Shown here: one piece after another, positions 16,335 through 23,885 of the stretch
How the letters are laid out: every line of letters starts with the position of its first letter
How positions within the stretch are numbered: the stretch's first letter is position 1
Notes under the pieces: model-generated
What the model saw: only the letters and a program-made list of their open reading frames with translations
Databases searched by the model: none
Told to the model about the DNA's origin: nothing
Translations under genes and position numbers: made by a program
Source: VRUE01 sp963816785
GTDB taxonomy: Bacteria > Actinomycetota > Thermoleophilia > Solirubrobacterales > 70-9
Reading direction: 5' to 3'
Assembly: GCA_963816785.1 (NCBI GenBank)
Contig: CAWFLL010000004.1
Location: forward strand, 310,001 to 374,000
DNA length: 64,000 nt

Positions 16335-16489
16335 TCGGGGAGGCCGGATTTGAACCGGCGACCGCTCGGCCCCCAGCCGGAGGACAGGTCTGTCAGATGC
16401 GTCCCTATGCGTCCCGTGCGTCCCTCCTGTCCCCCGATCTGGACTCATCGGACATATCGGACGATGCATCCGGTACCAAAAGCGGTACC
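16335..16489 (-). repeat. tRNA-Pro 3'-half plus arm repeat, unit 3
   Basis: The third copy keeps the tRNA-Pro 3' half identical to the intact gene through the anticodon region, then a diverged arm (ATGCGTCC twice, GACTCATCGGACATATCGGA) and the paired GGTACC boxes at 16472-16477 and 16484-16489. With the intact tRNA at 20635 it delimits the largest cassette, about 4.3 kb. Confidence 0.75.
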
Positions 16490-16517
16490 ACGCGGGGGGT
16501 CTCGAGTACAGATCGGG

Positions 16518-16547
16518 GGCCCGATTCGTCTCTCGCTACCACCCGCG
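16518..16547 (+). repeat. 30-bp direct repeat, left copy
   Basis: Identical over 30 bases to 17849-17878; it begins GGCCCGATTCGTC and ends ACCACCCGCG. The two copies flank the NADP-dependent oxidoreductase gene. A short related piece (GGGGGCCCGATTC) occurs near 12672. No gene overlaps it. Confidence 0.75.
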
Positions 16548-16689
16548 AATCGTGGATCGGAGCCGTCTGCCCGATTGACTGGGGTCGAGCTGTGCGCCAA
16601 GCGTTAGGTTGAGTGCGAATGTCTTTTCAACAGGACGTCCTGGTGATCGGCTGCCGTACAGGCGAGAACTCGACACTGGGAGGTGCCCG

Positions 16690-17607
16690 ATGAAGGCGAT
16701 TGTGGTGACCGAGGAGGCCGCGGGAACGGCCGGGATGACGCTGGTGGAGCGGCCCGAGCCGCAGGCAGCGATAAACGATGTCGTCGTTCAGATTCATGCG
16801 TCGGGATTCGTCCCGACTGAGCTGACGTGGCCCTCGACCTGGACCGATCGCCTCGACCGTGACCGGACGCCGTCGATTCCCGGGCACGAGCTGGCCGGAG
16901 TGGTCACCGCCCTCGGCTATGGCACGACGGGACTGTCTGTGGGACAGCGAGTGTTCGGCCTCACCGACTGGACTCGCGACGGCACCCTGGCCGACTACGC
17001 GGCCGTCGAGGCACGCAACCTCGCGCCCTTGTCGGGCGACGTCGACTTCACGGTGGGCGCGAGCCTGCCGATCTCGGGCCTCACCGCGTGGCAGGGACTG
17101 TTCCAGCACGGCCGCGTTCAGGCGGGGCAGAGCATCCTCGCGCATGGCGCGGCCGGCGCAGTCGGGTCGATGGTGACGCAGCTTGCACGAGAGGCCGGCG
17201 CCTACGTCATCGGCACCGGACACGCTGCCGACCGTGAGAAGGCGCTCGACTTCGGCGCGCAGGAGTTCGTCGACCTCGAGAACGACACCTTGGAGGATGT
17301 CGGCGGAGTCGATCTGGTGTTCGACGTCATCGGCGGCGACATCGGGAAGCGGTCCGCAGGCCTGATTCGAGCCGGAGGAACGCTGGTGTCCGTCGTCGGG
17401 CCGCCCGAGGCGCGGCCCGACGACGGCCTGGCGGTCGACTTCGTTGTCGAGTCCGATCGTGCCCAACTGAGTGAGATCGTCCAGCGGGTGCGGGACCGAC
17501 GACTGCGGACGAACATCGGCAACGTCGCGACCCTCGACGACGCCGTCGCCGCCTTCAATCCGACCGAGCGGATCAGCGGGAAGACGATCATCCGCGTTCG
17601 TCCGTGA
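16690..17607 (+). CDS. NADP-dependent quinone oxidoreductase / zinc-type alcohol dehydrogenase-like protein
   Basis: A 305-residue MDR-superfamily enzyme. The N-terminal GroES-like domain contains IPGHELAGVVTALGYG. The Rossmann domain contains QSILAHGAAGAVGSMVTQLAREAG with the AxxGxxG NADPH loop, and the C-terminus ends ISGKTIIRV. The catalytic-zinc cysteine is absent, so it should be a zinc-independent quinone or enone reductase. GGGAGG at about 16678-16683 sets ATG 16690 rather than the longer frame from 16609. It is bracketed by 30-bp direct repeats. Confidence 0.85.
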   Translation: MKAIVVTEEAAGTAGMTLVERPEPQAAINDVVVQIHASGFVPTELTWPSTWTDRLDRDRTPSIPGHELAGVVTALGYGTTGLSVGQRVFGLTDWTRDGTLADYAAVEARNLAPLSGDVDFTVGASLPISGLTAWQGLFQHGRVQAGQSILAHGAAGAVGSMVTQLAREAGAYVIGTGHAADREKALDFGAQEFVDLENDTLEDVGGVDLVFDVIGGDIGKRSAGLIRAGGTLVSVVGPPEARPDDGLAVDFVVESDRAQLSEIVQRVRDRRLRTNIGNVATLDDAVAAFNPTERISGKTIIRVRP

Positions 17608-17993
17608 GGACTCAAGATCCAGGGCGACGCTCCGCGAGGCCAACCCAGATCGTGCGTGAAATTGCCGCGGCCCGGGTGGGCGGGGTCGCGGAACCGGACG
17701 CCTGAGCCGACGACTGACAGAGGCGTGTGGGGGCCAGACCGTGGCCGCGAGCGCCGATACGCTGCGTCACATGCCCCCCGCCGCGTCATCGAGCTCGCCA
17801 AGCAGCTGGCTCGGGTCCCGGACCTGACCGAGACGTTGGCCGATAGGCGGCCCGATTCGTCTCTCGCTACCACCCGCGGATAGTCGAGCCGATCCGTCTC
17901 GCAAGTTGATCGGTCTGGCGATCCTGACGAGGCTCCGAAGCTGAGAGCGGGACTGGTCGTGGGCTCCAAACTGCCTAGGCGCGACGCTTGAGC
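17608..17993. other. 386-base convergent spacer without genes
   Basis: Lies between the oxidoreductase and the leftward 99-residue gene. It contains the right 30-bp repeat (17849-17878). No coding region with a ribosome site was found. Confidence 0.4.
17849..17878 (+). repeat. 30-bp direct repeat, right copy
   Basis: Exact match to 16518-16547 in the same orientation, 1.33 kb apart. Direct repeats around one gene could be a target-site or attachment duplication, or the junctions of a cassette. Confidence 0.75.
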
Positions 17994-18293
17994 TCAGGCG
18001 CCTGCGAAATGCTTGAGCAGACGCTCGGCGTAGTAGTCCTCCCACTTCTGATTGGTGTCCTCGCTGCCATAGTCCTTGTCGAGTTTCACGAGCATGTAGA
18101 CAAGCTCGCTTGGGACCGGCTTCGTCGAGAGCAGATCTGGCAGCTCCGAGAGGCGGATCAGCCAATCAGCGTAGAACGAGGCCCAGTCATCGTCGGCTCC
18201 GTCTGTGATGCGGTAGACGCGGTGGTGCGTCTCCCCGGCCTCGTGAAGCAGGGAGCTGATTTTGGCAGCGCGCTCATCCATTTGATCCCTCAT
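17994..18293 (-). CDS. Conserved-looking hypothetical protein
   Basis: A 99-residue acidic/basic mixed cytoplasmic protein: HEAGETHHRVYRITDGADDD, then WASFYADWLIRLSELPDLLS, then ELVYMLVKLDKDYGSEDTNQ and a C-terminal WEDYYAERLLKHF. It is helical in character with many aromatic residues and no signal peptide. I recognise no named family. It is divergent from the DUF1326 gene with a 107-base spacer. Confidence 0.6.
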   Translation of the reverse strand: MRDQMDERAAKISSLLHEAGETHHRVYRITDGADDDWASFYADWLIRLSELPDLLSTKPVPSELVYMLVKLDKDYGSEDTNQKWEDYYAERLLKHFAGA

Positions 18294-18400
18294 CCTGACC
18301 GCTCTGGGCTCTTGCGGTCAAGCCAATCTCTCGGCCTGTTGACGCAGGCAGGCCCAAGAGAGAGAATCGGGCTCGCAAACCCGCACGAAAGGAGACCGAC

Positions 18401-19003
18401 GTGTCCTGGAGCCTGAAGGGGAGCTACTTCGAGACGTGTTCGTGCGATCTGATGTGCCCCTGCAACATGTCGTTCGACCACGGCGCGACCTATGACTACT
18501 GCCGGGTCACCCTCGTCTTTAACATCAAGGAGGGCGAGATTGAGGGCACCAACGTCAGCGGCCTCAAAGTGGCCGCGATCGCGGACACTCCCAAGATCAT
18601 GACCGAGGGCAACTGGCGCCTCGGCCTCTTCATTGATCAGGACGCCTCCGAGGAGCAGGCCGAGAAGCTCACCGCCGTCTTTGCCGGACAGAAGGGTGGC
18701 CCGATGGAGGCGATCACGCCGCTGGTCGGCGAGATACTCGGCGTAGAGCGGGCCCCGTTCGAGCTGGCGGAGGACGGGCTCAGCCATAGCGTCAAGATCG
18801 GTGACGCGATCGATTTCGAGATCGAGGACATCGTTCCCTTCGGCGTCGAGACGGGGGAACCGGTGCGGCTCGTCGGCGTTTTCCATCCGGCCTCGTCGGA
18901 ATTCAACGCAGCCGAGGCGAAGCGCTCAAGGATCAGTGCCTTCGGCATCGAGTACGAGGGGAAGACGGGAATCTCGGCTTCTGAATTTGCCTGGGCCGCC
19001 TAG
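18401..19003 (+). CDS. DUF1326-domain protein
   Basis: A 200-residue protein opening WSLKGSYFETCSCDLMCPC, the cysteine motif typical of DUF1326, followed by a mixed alpha/beta body. The function is not established; the clustered cysteines suggest metal binding. The GTG start has AAAGGAGA upstream. It converges on, and overlaps by 4 bp, a DUF2182 membrane protein. The two domains are often neighbours, which suggests a shared role in metal handling. Confidence 0.85.
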   Translation: MSWSLKGSYFETCSCDLMCPCNMSFDHGATYDYCRVTLVFNIKEGEIEGTNVSGLKVAAIADTPKIMTEGNWRLGLFIDQDASEEQAEKLTAVFAGQKGGPMEAITPLVGEILGVERAPFELAEDGLSHSVKIGDAIDFEIEDIVPFGVETGEPVRLVGVFHPASSEFNAAEAKRSRISAFGIEYEGKTGISASEFAWAA

Positions 19004-19917
19004 GGCGCCGGCTTTCCGTTCTTTGCGCCGGTCATCCCGTCCTGAGCGGGCATCTCCCTTTCGCTCATCGATCCGCCCGAGGATTCCTGCATGCCCATCG
19101 AATCCATCGCCCGTGCCGCCTCGGGTGAGTTCGGCAGCGTGAGTCCCGGCACGTTGTCGGGTACGAAGGCCACGGCGAGCCCGAGCACGACAAGCAGGGT
19201 GGCGACGGAGCGATTGGCCACCGCCTTCCAGGGCAGGAGCTTCTCGAGCGCGATCAAGGCGGCGATGAAAACCATCCAGCCGATGCTCATCACACCCAGG
19301 GCGAACAGCGCCGCCATCAGGCCCCAGCAGCAACCGACGCACCAGCCCCCGTGCTCCACACCCATACGAAGGGCGCCGATCCTGCCCGGGCGCCAGCGCA
19401 TGAGTAGGAACGTGAGCGGGCTTCGGCAATGCCGCAGGCAGACGTCCTTGAGGGGTGTGAGCTGGTAGATCGCCGCCGCCAGGATGACTCCTCCCGCAAC
19501 GTAGGGGCCGCCGCTGTCCCAGGCAAGGAAACCGAGATCGAGCGACCGCCCGATGTCGAAGAGCGCGTACGCGAGGAGGCCCGCAGCCGCCCAGGTGATT
19601 AGGTAGCCACCGACGAAGATCGCCGTCGCGCCGGCCTGGGTCGGCTGCCCCTTCCGCCGCTTCCCCTCCTCGATCCGTGCGTACATGACCACCATCGGGG
19701 CGATCGACGGGAACATCATCGCGGCCATCATCACCACCCAGGCAGTCAGCCAGAAGCCGAGGCCGCCCAGATCCGTGCCCGGGCCGGCGTCCATGCCGGC
19801 CATCCGGTCGCCCGTCATCTCCCAAGCGACGGCGGCTAGAAGCAGCAGCCCGGCGATGAGTCCGAACTGCACCGCGCTCGGCAGAGTTGGTACCCGACGG
19901 AGTGTCGCTGACTCCAT
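19000..19917 (-). CDS. DUF2182 predicted metal-binding integral membrane protein
   Basis: A 305-residue protein with about seven membrane helices, including WVVMMAAMMFPSIAPMVVMY. It has the family features CLRHCRSPLTF and GVEHGGWCVGCCWGLM, where Cys and His could bind metal near the membrane face. The C-terminal tail is Met-rich and hydrophilic (MDSMGMQESSGGSMSEREM), which also suggests a metal-binding role. The ATG at 19917 is used. It is tail-to-tail with the DUF1326 gene. Confidence 0.85.
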   Translation of the reverse strand: MESATLRRVPTLPSAVQFGLIAGLLLLAAVAWEMTGDRMAGMDAGPGTDLGGLGFWLTAWVVMMAAMMFPSIAPMVVMYARIEEGKRRKGQPTQAGATAIFVGGYLITWAAAGLLAYALFDIGRSLDLGFLAWDSGGPYVAGGVILAAAIYQLTPLKDVCLRHCRSPLTFLLMRWRPGRIGALRMGVEHGGWCVGCCWGLMAALFALGVMSIGWMVFIAALIALEKLLPWKAVANRSVATLLVVLGLAVAFVPDNVPGLTLPNSPEAARAMDSMGMQESSGGSMSEREMPAQDGMTGAKNGKPAP

Positions 19918-20033
19918 CGCCCAGACGCTAGATGCCGAGAAAGTTGGTCACGAGGGAAGCACGCGATAAACGTAGAGCCTGCGAACCAACCGAGTCAACG
20001 ATCGTGCCCTCGCTCGGCTCGGTTGTCCTTCCC

Positions 20034-20634
20034 TTGGGCTTTCGCTGCCACATGTCGATCTCCCTCGACGGCTTCGTCGCCGGGCCGGATCAAAGCCGCG
20101 ACGACCCGCTCGGCAAGCGGGGCCGCGAGCTTCACGGCTGGCACCTTGGCGACGAGCGCGCGAACGAGGCGGACGCCACCGCCGAGCGCCGTTTGCTGCG
20201 CCCCCGCGGCGCCTACGTCATGGGCCGCAACATGTTCGGCCCGATCCGCGGCGAGTGGGACGAGGAGTGGTCGGGCTGGTGGGGGGCCGAGCCGCCCTAC
20301 CACGCGCCCGTGTTCGTCCTGACCCATCACGCTCACGCGCCGATCGAGATGGAGGGCGGGACGACGTTTCACTTCGTCACCGATGGCTTCGACGCCGCCT
20401 ACGCCCAGGCCCGCGAGACTGCCGGCGCAGACGGCGTCGACATCGCGGGCGGCGCCTCGACCGTCCGCCAAGCGCTGCAGGCGGGCGTCATCGACGAGCT
20501 CTGGCTCGACATCGCCCCCGTTCTACTCGGGTCCGGCGAGGGGATATTCAACGGCGTCGCCGAGTTCGATTTCGAGCCCGACGAGGTCCTCCATTCCCCA
20601 CTGGCGACGCACATCCGCTACCGCCGGGCGGGAA
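20034..20634 (+). CDS. Dihydrofolate reductase-family (RibD C-terminal-like) protein with no stop of its own
   Basis: The roughly 200-residue DHFR-like domain runs from the first strand FRCHMSISLDGFVAGP through YVMGRNMFGPI, DGVDIAGGASTVRQ and IDELWLDIAPVLLGSGEGIF to HIRYRRA, where homologues end. Here no stop follows: the frame continues through the antisense strand of tRNA-Pro and stays open to 21269. TTG 20034 is proposed as the start because the first strand needs the residues before ATG 20052; no ribosome site is obvious. The gene's 3' end is fused to the tRNA-Pro 3' end, consistent with a recombination junction. Confidence 0.7.
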
Positions 20635-20708
20635 TCGGGGAGGCCGGATTTGAACCGGCGACCGCTCGGCCCCCAGCCGAGTGCGCTACCAGACTGCGCC
20701 ACTCCCCG
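20635..20708 (-). tRNA. tRNA-Pro (anticodon GGG)
   Basis: A 74-nt cloverleaf on the minus strand. Acceptor CGGGGAG pairs with CTCCCCG and discriminator A. The anticodon stem CTCGG/CCGAG encloses CTGGGGG with GGG in the middle, and the T-arm has loop TTCAAAT. CCA is not encoded. It is the only complete member of the repeat family seen at 12730, 14517 and 16335 and is the presumed integration target. Confidence 0.93.
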
Positions 20709-20784
20709 TGGCTTGGGCCCATTCTGGCGTATCGGAGAGCATCGCACGGGACAGGGCCAGCATCCGGCAAACTGTCTCGCCCGT

Positions 20785-20855
20785 GCGGCGGTAGCTCAAT
20801 GGTAGAGCCTCAGCCTTCCAAGCTGATGACGCGGGTTCAACTCCCGTCCGCCGCT
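20785..20855 (+). tRNA. tRNA-Gly (anticodon TCC)
   Basis: A 71-nt cloverleaf: acceptor GCGGCGG/CCGCCGC with discriminator T, D-arm GCTC-AATGGTA-GAGC, anticodon stem TCAGC/GCTGA enclosing CTTCCAA, and T-arm GCGGG-TTCAACT-CCCGT. CCA is not encoded. It is divergent from tRNA-Pro with a 76-base gap. Confidence 0.95.
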
Positions 20856-20913
20856 CTCCGCCTACTGGCCGGCTACAGCTGCCGCATCGGGTTGCCGATG
20901 CGGGTAAGAGGTG

Positions 20914-22140
20914 ATGCGGATGAGGCTGCGATCGGGTCTGTTGCTCGCCTGGCTTGCGCTCGCGCTAGGCCTGCTGGTGGCCGGCTGCGGCTCCGACGAG
21001 GAGAGCGGCACGGGCCCGACCGCCGCCGACACGGCCGACGAGGCGCTCGTCGATTGGCCGATGTTCGGGCGGGTGCCGGAACGGACCCATTACATGCCGA
21101 CCGACCGCCGCAATCTCGACCCGCCCCTTCGCGAAGCCTGGTCGATCAACACCCACGGGCTGATCGAGTTCCCGCCCGCCGTCGCGAACGGGGTCGCCTA
21201 TGTCGTCAACAAGTTCGGCAACCTGCATGCGGTCCGGCTGAGCGACCACTCGACTCTCTGGGAACGTGAGCGCGACCCGCGGAACCGGGGGAAGCCGACC
21301 GACGTCACCTCGCCGGTCTACAGCGAAGGCGAGCTCTTCGTCGCCTTCCTCGACGGCGAACTCGTCGCCCTCGACGCCAGGACGGGGAAGCCGGTCTGGA
21401 AGCGCAACCTGAAGGCGCACCTCGAATCCTCGCCGCTCGTCACCGGTGGGGTCCTCTACATCGGCACCGACCGTAAGGAGCTGATCGCCCTGGGGGCGGC
21501 CGACGGCAAGGTCAAATGGCGGTTCGAGGCGCCGGGCGCGATCAAAGCCAGCCCCAGCCACAACGACGGCCTGGTCTTCGTCGCCGACTACGAGGGCTCG
21601 ATGTACGCGGTCGACGCCGTCACCGGCAAGGCGGCCTGGCGGACCAACACGACCGAGGTCAAGCCGTTCGGCGACGGCGGCTTCTACTCCTCGCCGGCGA
21701 TCGACTTCGGCCACGTCTACGCGGCCAGGGACGACGGCACCGTCTACGCCTTCGACGAAAAATCCGGCAAGGTCGCCTGGTACTTCCAGACCAACAACTT
21801 CGTCTACGGCTCCCCCGCGCTCGCCCAGGTCCCCGGGACCCCGCCGACCGTCTACATCGGCTCCTACAACGAGCACTTCTACGCGCTCAATGCGCTCACC
21901 GGCCGGCAGCGCTGGAAATACGATGTCGGCGGTCCCGTGCCGGGGACCGCGACCGTGATCGGCGACACCGTCTACACCTCGAGCTTCAAGACCCGCGAAG
22001 CGGTCGGGATCGACGTCCACACCCATCGAAGGACATTCGAGCTCGACCAGGCCGGCTACACGCCGGTCGTCTCCGATGGCAGGCGGCTCTTCCTGATCGG
22101 CTACTTCGAGTTGATCGGGCTGGAGCCGAAGAAGCGCTGA
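20914..22140 (+). CDS. PQQ-like beta-propeller repeat lipoprotein
   Basis: A protein of about 408 residues with a lipoprotein signal (AWLALALGLLVAGCGSDE; lipobox LVAGC). Repeated propeller blades follow, each with the motif A-x-D-x-x-T-G-K-x-x-W (for example ALDARTGKPVWKRN, AVDAVTGKAAWRTN, AFDEKSGKVAWYFQ, ALNALTGRQRWKYD). It resembles BamB-like scaffolds and PQQ-dependent dehydrogenase propellers without the catalytic residues, so it probably has an extracytoplasmic scaffold or sensor role. GTG 20911, ATG 20914 and ATG 20920 are possible starts. Confidence 0.85.
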   Translation: MRMRLRSGLLLAWLALALGLLVAGCGSDEESGTGPTAADTADEALVDWPMFGRVPERTHYMPTDRRNLDPPLREAWSINTHGLIEFPPAVANGVAYVVNKFGNLHAVRLSDHSTLWERERDPRNRGKPTDVTSPVYSEGELFVAFLDGELVALDARTGKPVWKRNLKAHLESSPLVTGGVLYIGTDRKELIALGAADGKVKWRFEAPGAIKASPSHNDGLVFVADYEGSMYAVDAVTGKAAWRTNTTEVKPFGDGGFYSSPAIDFGHVYAARDDGTVYAFDEKSGKVAWYFQTNNFVYGSPALAQVPGTPPTVYIGSYNEHFYALNALTGRQRWKYDVGGPVPGTATVIGDTVYTSSFKTREAVGIDVHTHRRTFELDQAGYTPVVSDGRRLFLIGYFELIGLEPKKR

Positions 22141-22146
22141 GCGCGC

Positions 22147-23652
22147 CTACCAGGTGTCGATGAAGCGCTGCCCGGGCGCCGGCACGGGCGAGCGGGCCGT
22201 GGCCGCCGCCAGGGTCGCGGCGATCATCGACCGCGTCTCGGCCGGATCGATCACGTCATCCAGCTCGAACAGGGTCGCCGCGTTGAGCGCCCTCGCGTTG
22301 CGCTCGGCGGCGGCGGTCAGGTCGCGGACTCGCTGCTCGCGCTCGGCCTCGTCGGCGATCGCCTCCAGCTCCCGGCGCATCGCCAGCCGCACCGCCCCCT
22401 CCAGCCCCATCGGGCCGAGGTGCGCCGAGGGCCAGGCGACCGTCAGCAGCGGCTCGTGCAGGCTCCCCCCGACCATCGCCTGCGCCCCCAGCCCGTAGCC
22501 GCGGCGCAGGATCACCGCGATCAGCGGCACCCGCAGGGCCGCCCCCGCGACCAGCAGCCGGGAGGCGTGACGCACAAGCCCGGTCGCCTCCGCCTCCGGG
22601 CCGACCATGATCCCCGGCGTGTCGACCAGGGAGACCACCGGCAGGCCGAAGGCGTCACAGAGCTGGAGGAACCTCGCCGCCTTGTCGGCGCCATCGCTGG
22701 TGATCGCCCCCGCCGTGTGGCGGGTGTCGTTGGCGATGAATCCGAGCGGGCGGCCCTCGATTCGGGCGAGTGCGGTGACCATCTCGGGCGCAAAGCGCTC
22801 GCGAAGGAAGATCGCCGAGTCTTGGTCGGCGATCGTCTCGATGATCGGCCGGACGGGGTAGGCGCGCCGCTCGCGCTCGGGGACGAGATCGCGGAGCGCC
22901 TGCTGGTCGGGCTCGACGCCCGGCGGCGTGGCGCCCTGGAAGAAGGCGAGCAGCTTCCTGGTCACGGCGGTCGCCTCCTCCTCGTCGGCGACGGCCACGT
23001 CGACCACGCCGTTTCCCGCCTGCATCTCGATCGGCCCGATCTCATCGGCATCGACGACGCCGAGACCGCCGCCCTCGATCATCGCCGGGCCTCCCATCCC
23101 GAGCGAGATGTTCTCGGTCGCGACGATCAGGTCCGCGCAGCCGGCGATCACCGCGTTGCCGGCGAAGCAGCGGCCGGCGACGACCGCGATCCGCGGCACC
23201 ACCCCGGACAGCCCGGCCCAGAGCGCGAACGCCCGAGTGTCGAGGGCGGAGACGACCGGGTAGTCGGTGTCGCCCGGCCGTCCCCCACCGCCCTCGGCGA
23301 AGAACACGGTCGGGAGGCGCATCCGCTCAATCAGCTCGAACAGCCGGTCCTTCTTGCGGTGACCGACGGCGCCCTGGGTGCCGGCAAGGACGGTGTAGTC
23401 GTAGGTCAGCACGGCGCAGGCCGCGGCATCGCCGAACAGCTCGCCGTTGATGCGGGCCGTGCCGGCGACGAGGCCGTCGGCGGCGGTGCGCTCGATCAGC
23501 TCCTCGACCGTGCGCCGGCCCCGCTGGGCAGCGATCGCGAAGCGGCCGTACTCGATGAATGACCCCGGATCGACGAGGTCATCGACGTTCTCGCGCGCGG
23601 TGCGCGCCGCCCGCCTGATGGCGGCGCCCGACCGCATCGGGCCGCGCTTCAT
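22147..23652 (-). CDS. Acyl-CoA carboxylase carboxyltransferase (beta) subunit, N-terminus frameshifted
   Basis: A roughly 500-residue biotin-dependent carboxyltransferase that moves CO2 from carboxybiotin to an acyl-CoA (acetyl-, propionyl- or similar). The N domain shows LVDPGSFIEYGRFAIAAQR, and the C domain shows SLVDTPGIMVGPEAEATG and RRGYGLGAQAMVGG. Homology continues upstream of ATG 23652 in another frame (DDLAEVLERRAQTRDEARPD), joined by one extra base near 23615. The true start is probably TTG near 23734, beside tRNA-Trp. No biotin carboxylase gene is adjacent. Confidence 0.85.
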   Translation of the reverse strand: MKRGPMRSGAAIRRAARTARENVDDLVDPGSFIEYGRFAIAAQRGRRTVEELIERTAADGLVAGTARINGELFGDAAACAVLTYDYTVLAGTQGAVGHRKKDRLFELIERMRLPTVFFAEGGGGRPGDTDYPVVSALDTRAFALWAGLSGVVPRIAVVAGRCFAGNAVIAGCADLIVATENISLGMGGPAMIEGGGLGVVDADEIGPIEMQAGNGVVDVAVADEEEATAVTRKLLAFFQGATPPGVEPDQQALRDLVPERERRAYPVRPIIETIADQDSAIFLRERFAPEMVTALARIEGRPLGFIANDTRHTAGAITSDGADKAARFLQLCDAFGLPVVSLVDTPGIMVGPEAEATGLVRHASRLLVAGAALRVPLIAVILRRGYGLGAQAMVGGSLHEPLLTVAWPSAHLGPMGLEGAVRLAMRRELEAIADEAEREQRVRDLTAAAERNARALNAATLFELDDVIDPAETRSMIAATLAAATARSPVPAPGQRFIDTW

Positions 23653-23735
23653 CCCGGGTCTGCGCCCGGCGCTCGAGGACCTCGGCGAGATCGTCACGCC
23701 CACCGTCCTCACTGGTCCGCTCTTCGCCAGGCAAG

Positions 23736-23807
23736 CGGGGGAGCCGGGATTCGAACCCGGATTCACGGTTTTGGAGACCGTGCGCATAGCCGTTAACTCA
23801 CTCCCCC
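23736..23807 (-). tRNA. tRNA-Trp (anticodon CCA)
   Basis: The minus strand shows acceptor GGGGGAG/CTCCCCC, anticodon stem ACGGT/ACCGT around CTCCAAA (CCA), and T-arm CCGGG-TTCGAAT-CCCGG. The D-arm pairs poorly as written, which may reflect an indel given the other apparent insertion errors. CCA is not encoded at the 3' end. Confidence 0.85.
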
Positions 23808-23885
23808 GGGGGATGCGGCAGCCCGAATCGTATTCGAGCTTCTGGCCGAGTCAGGCCCGCCGCTCCCGCCGGGCGCGGTGCTGCG

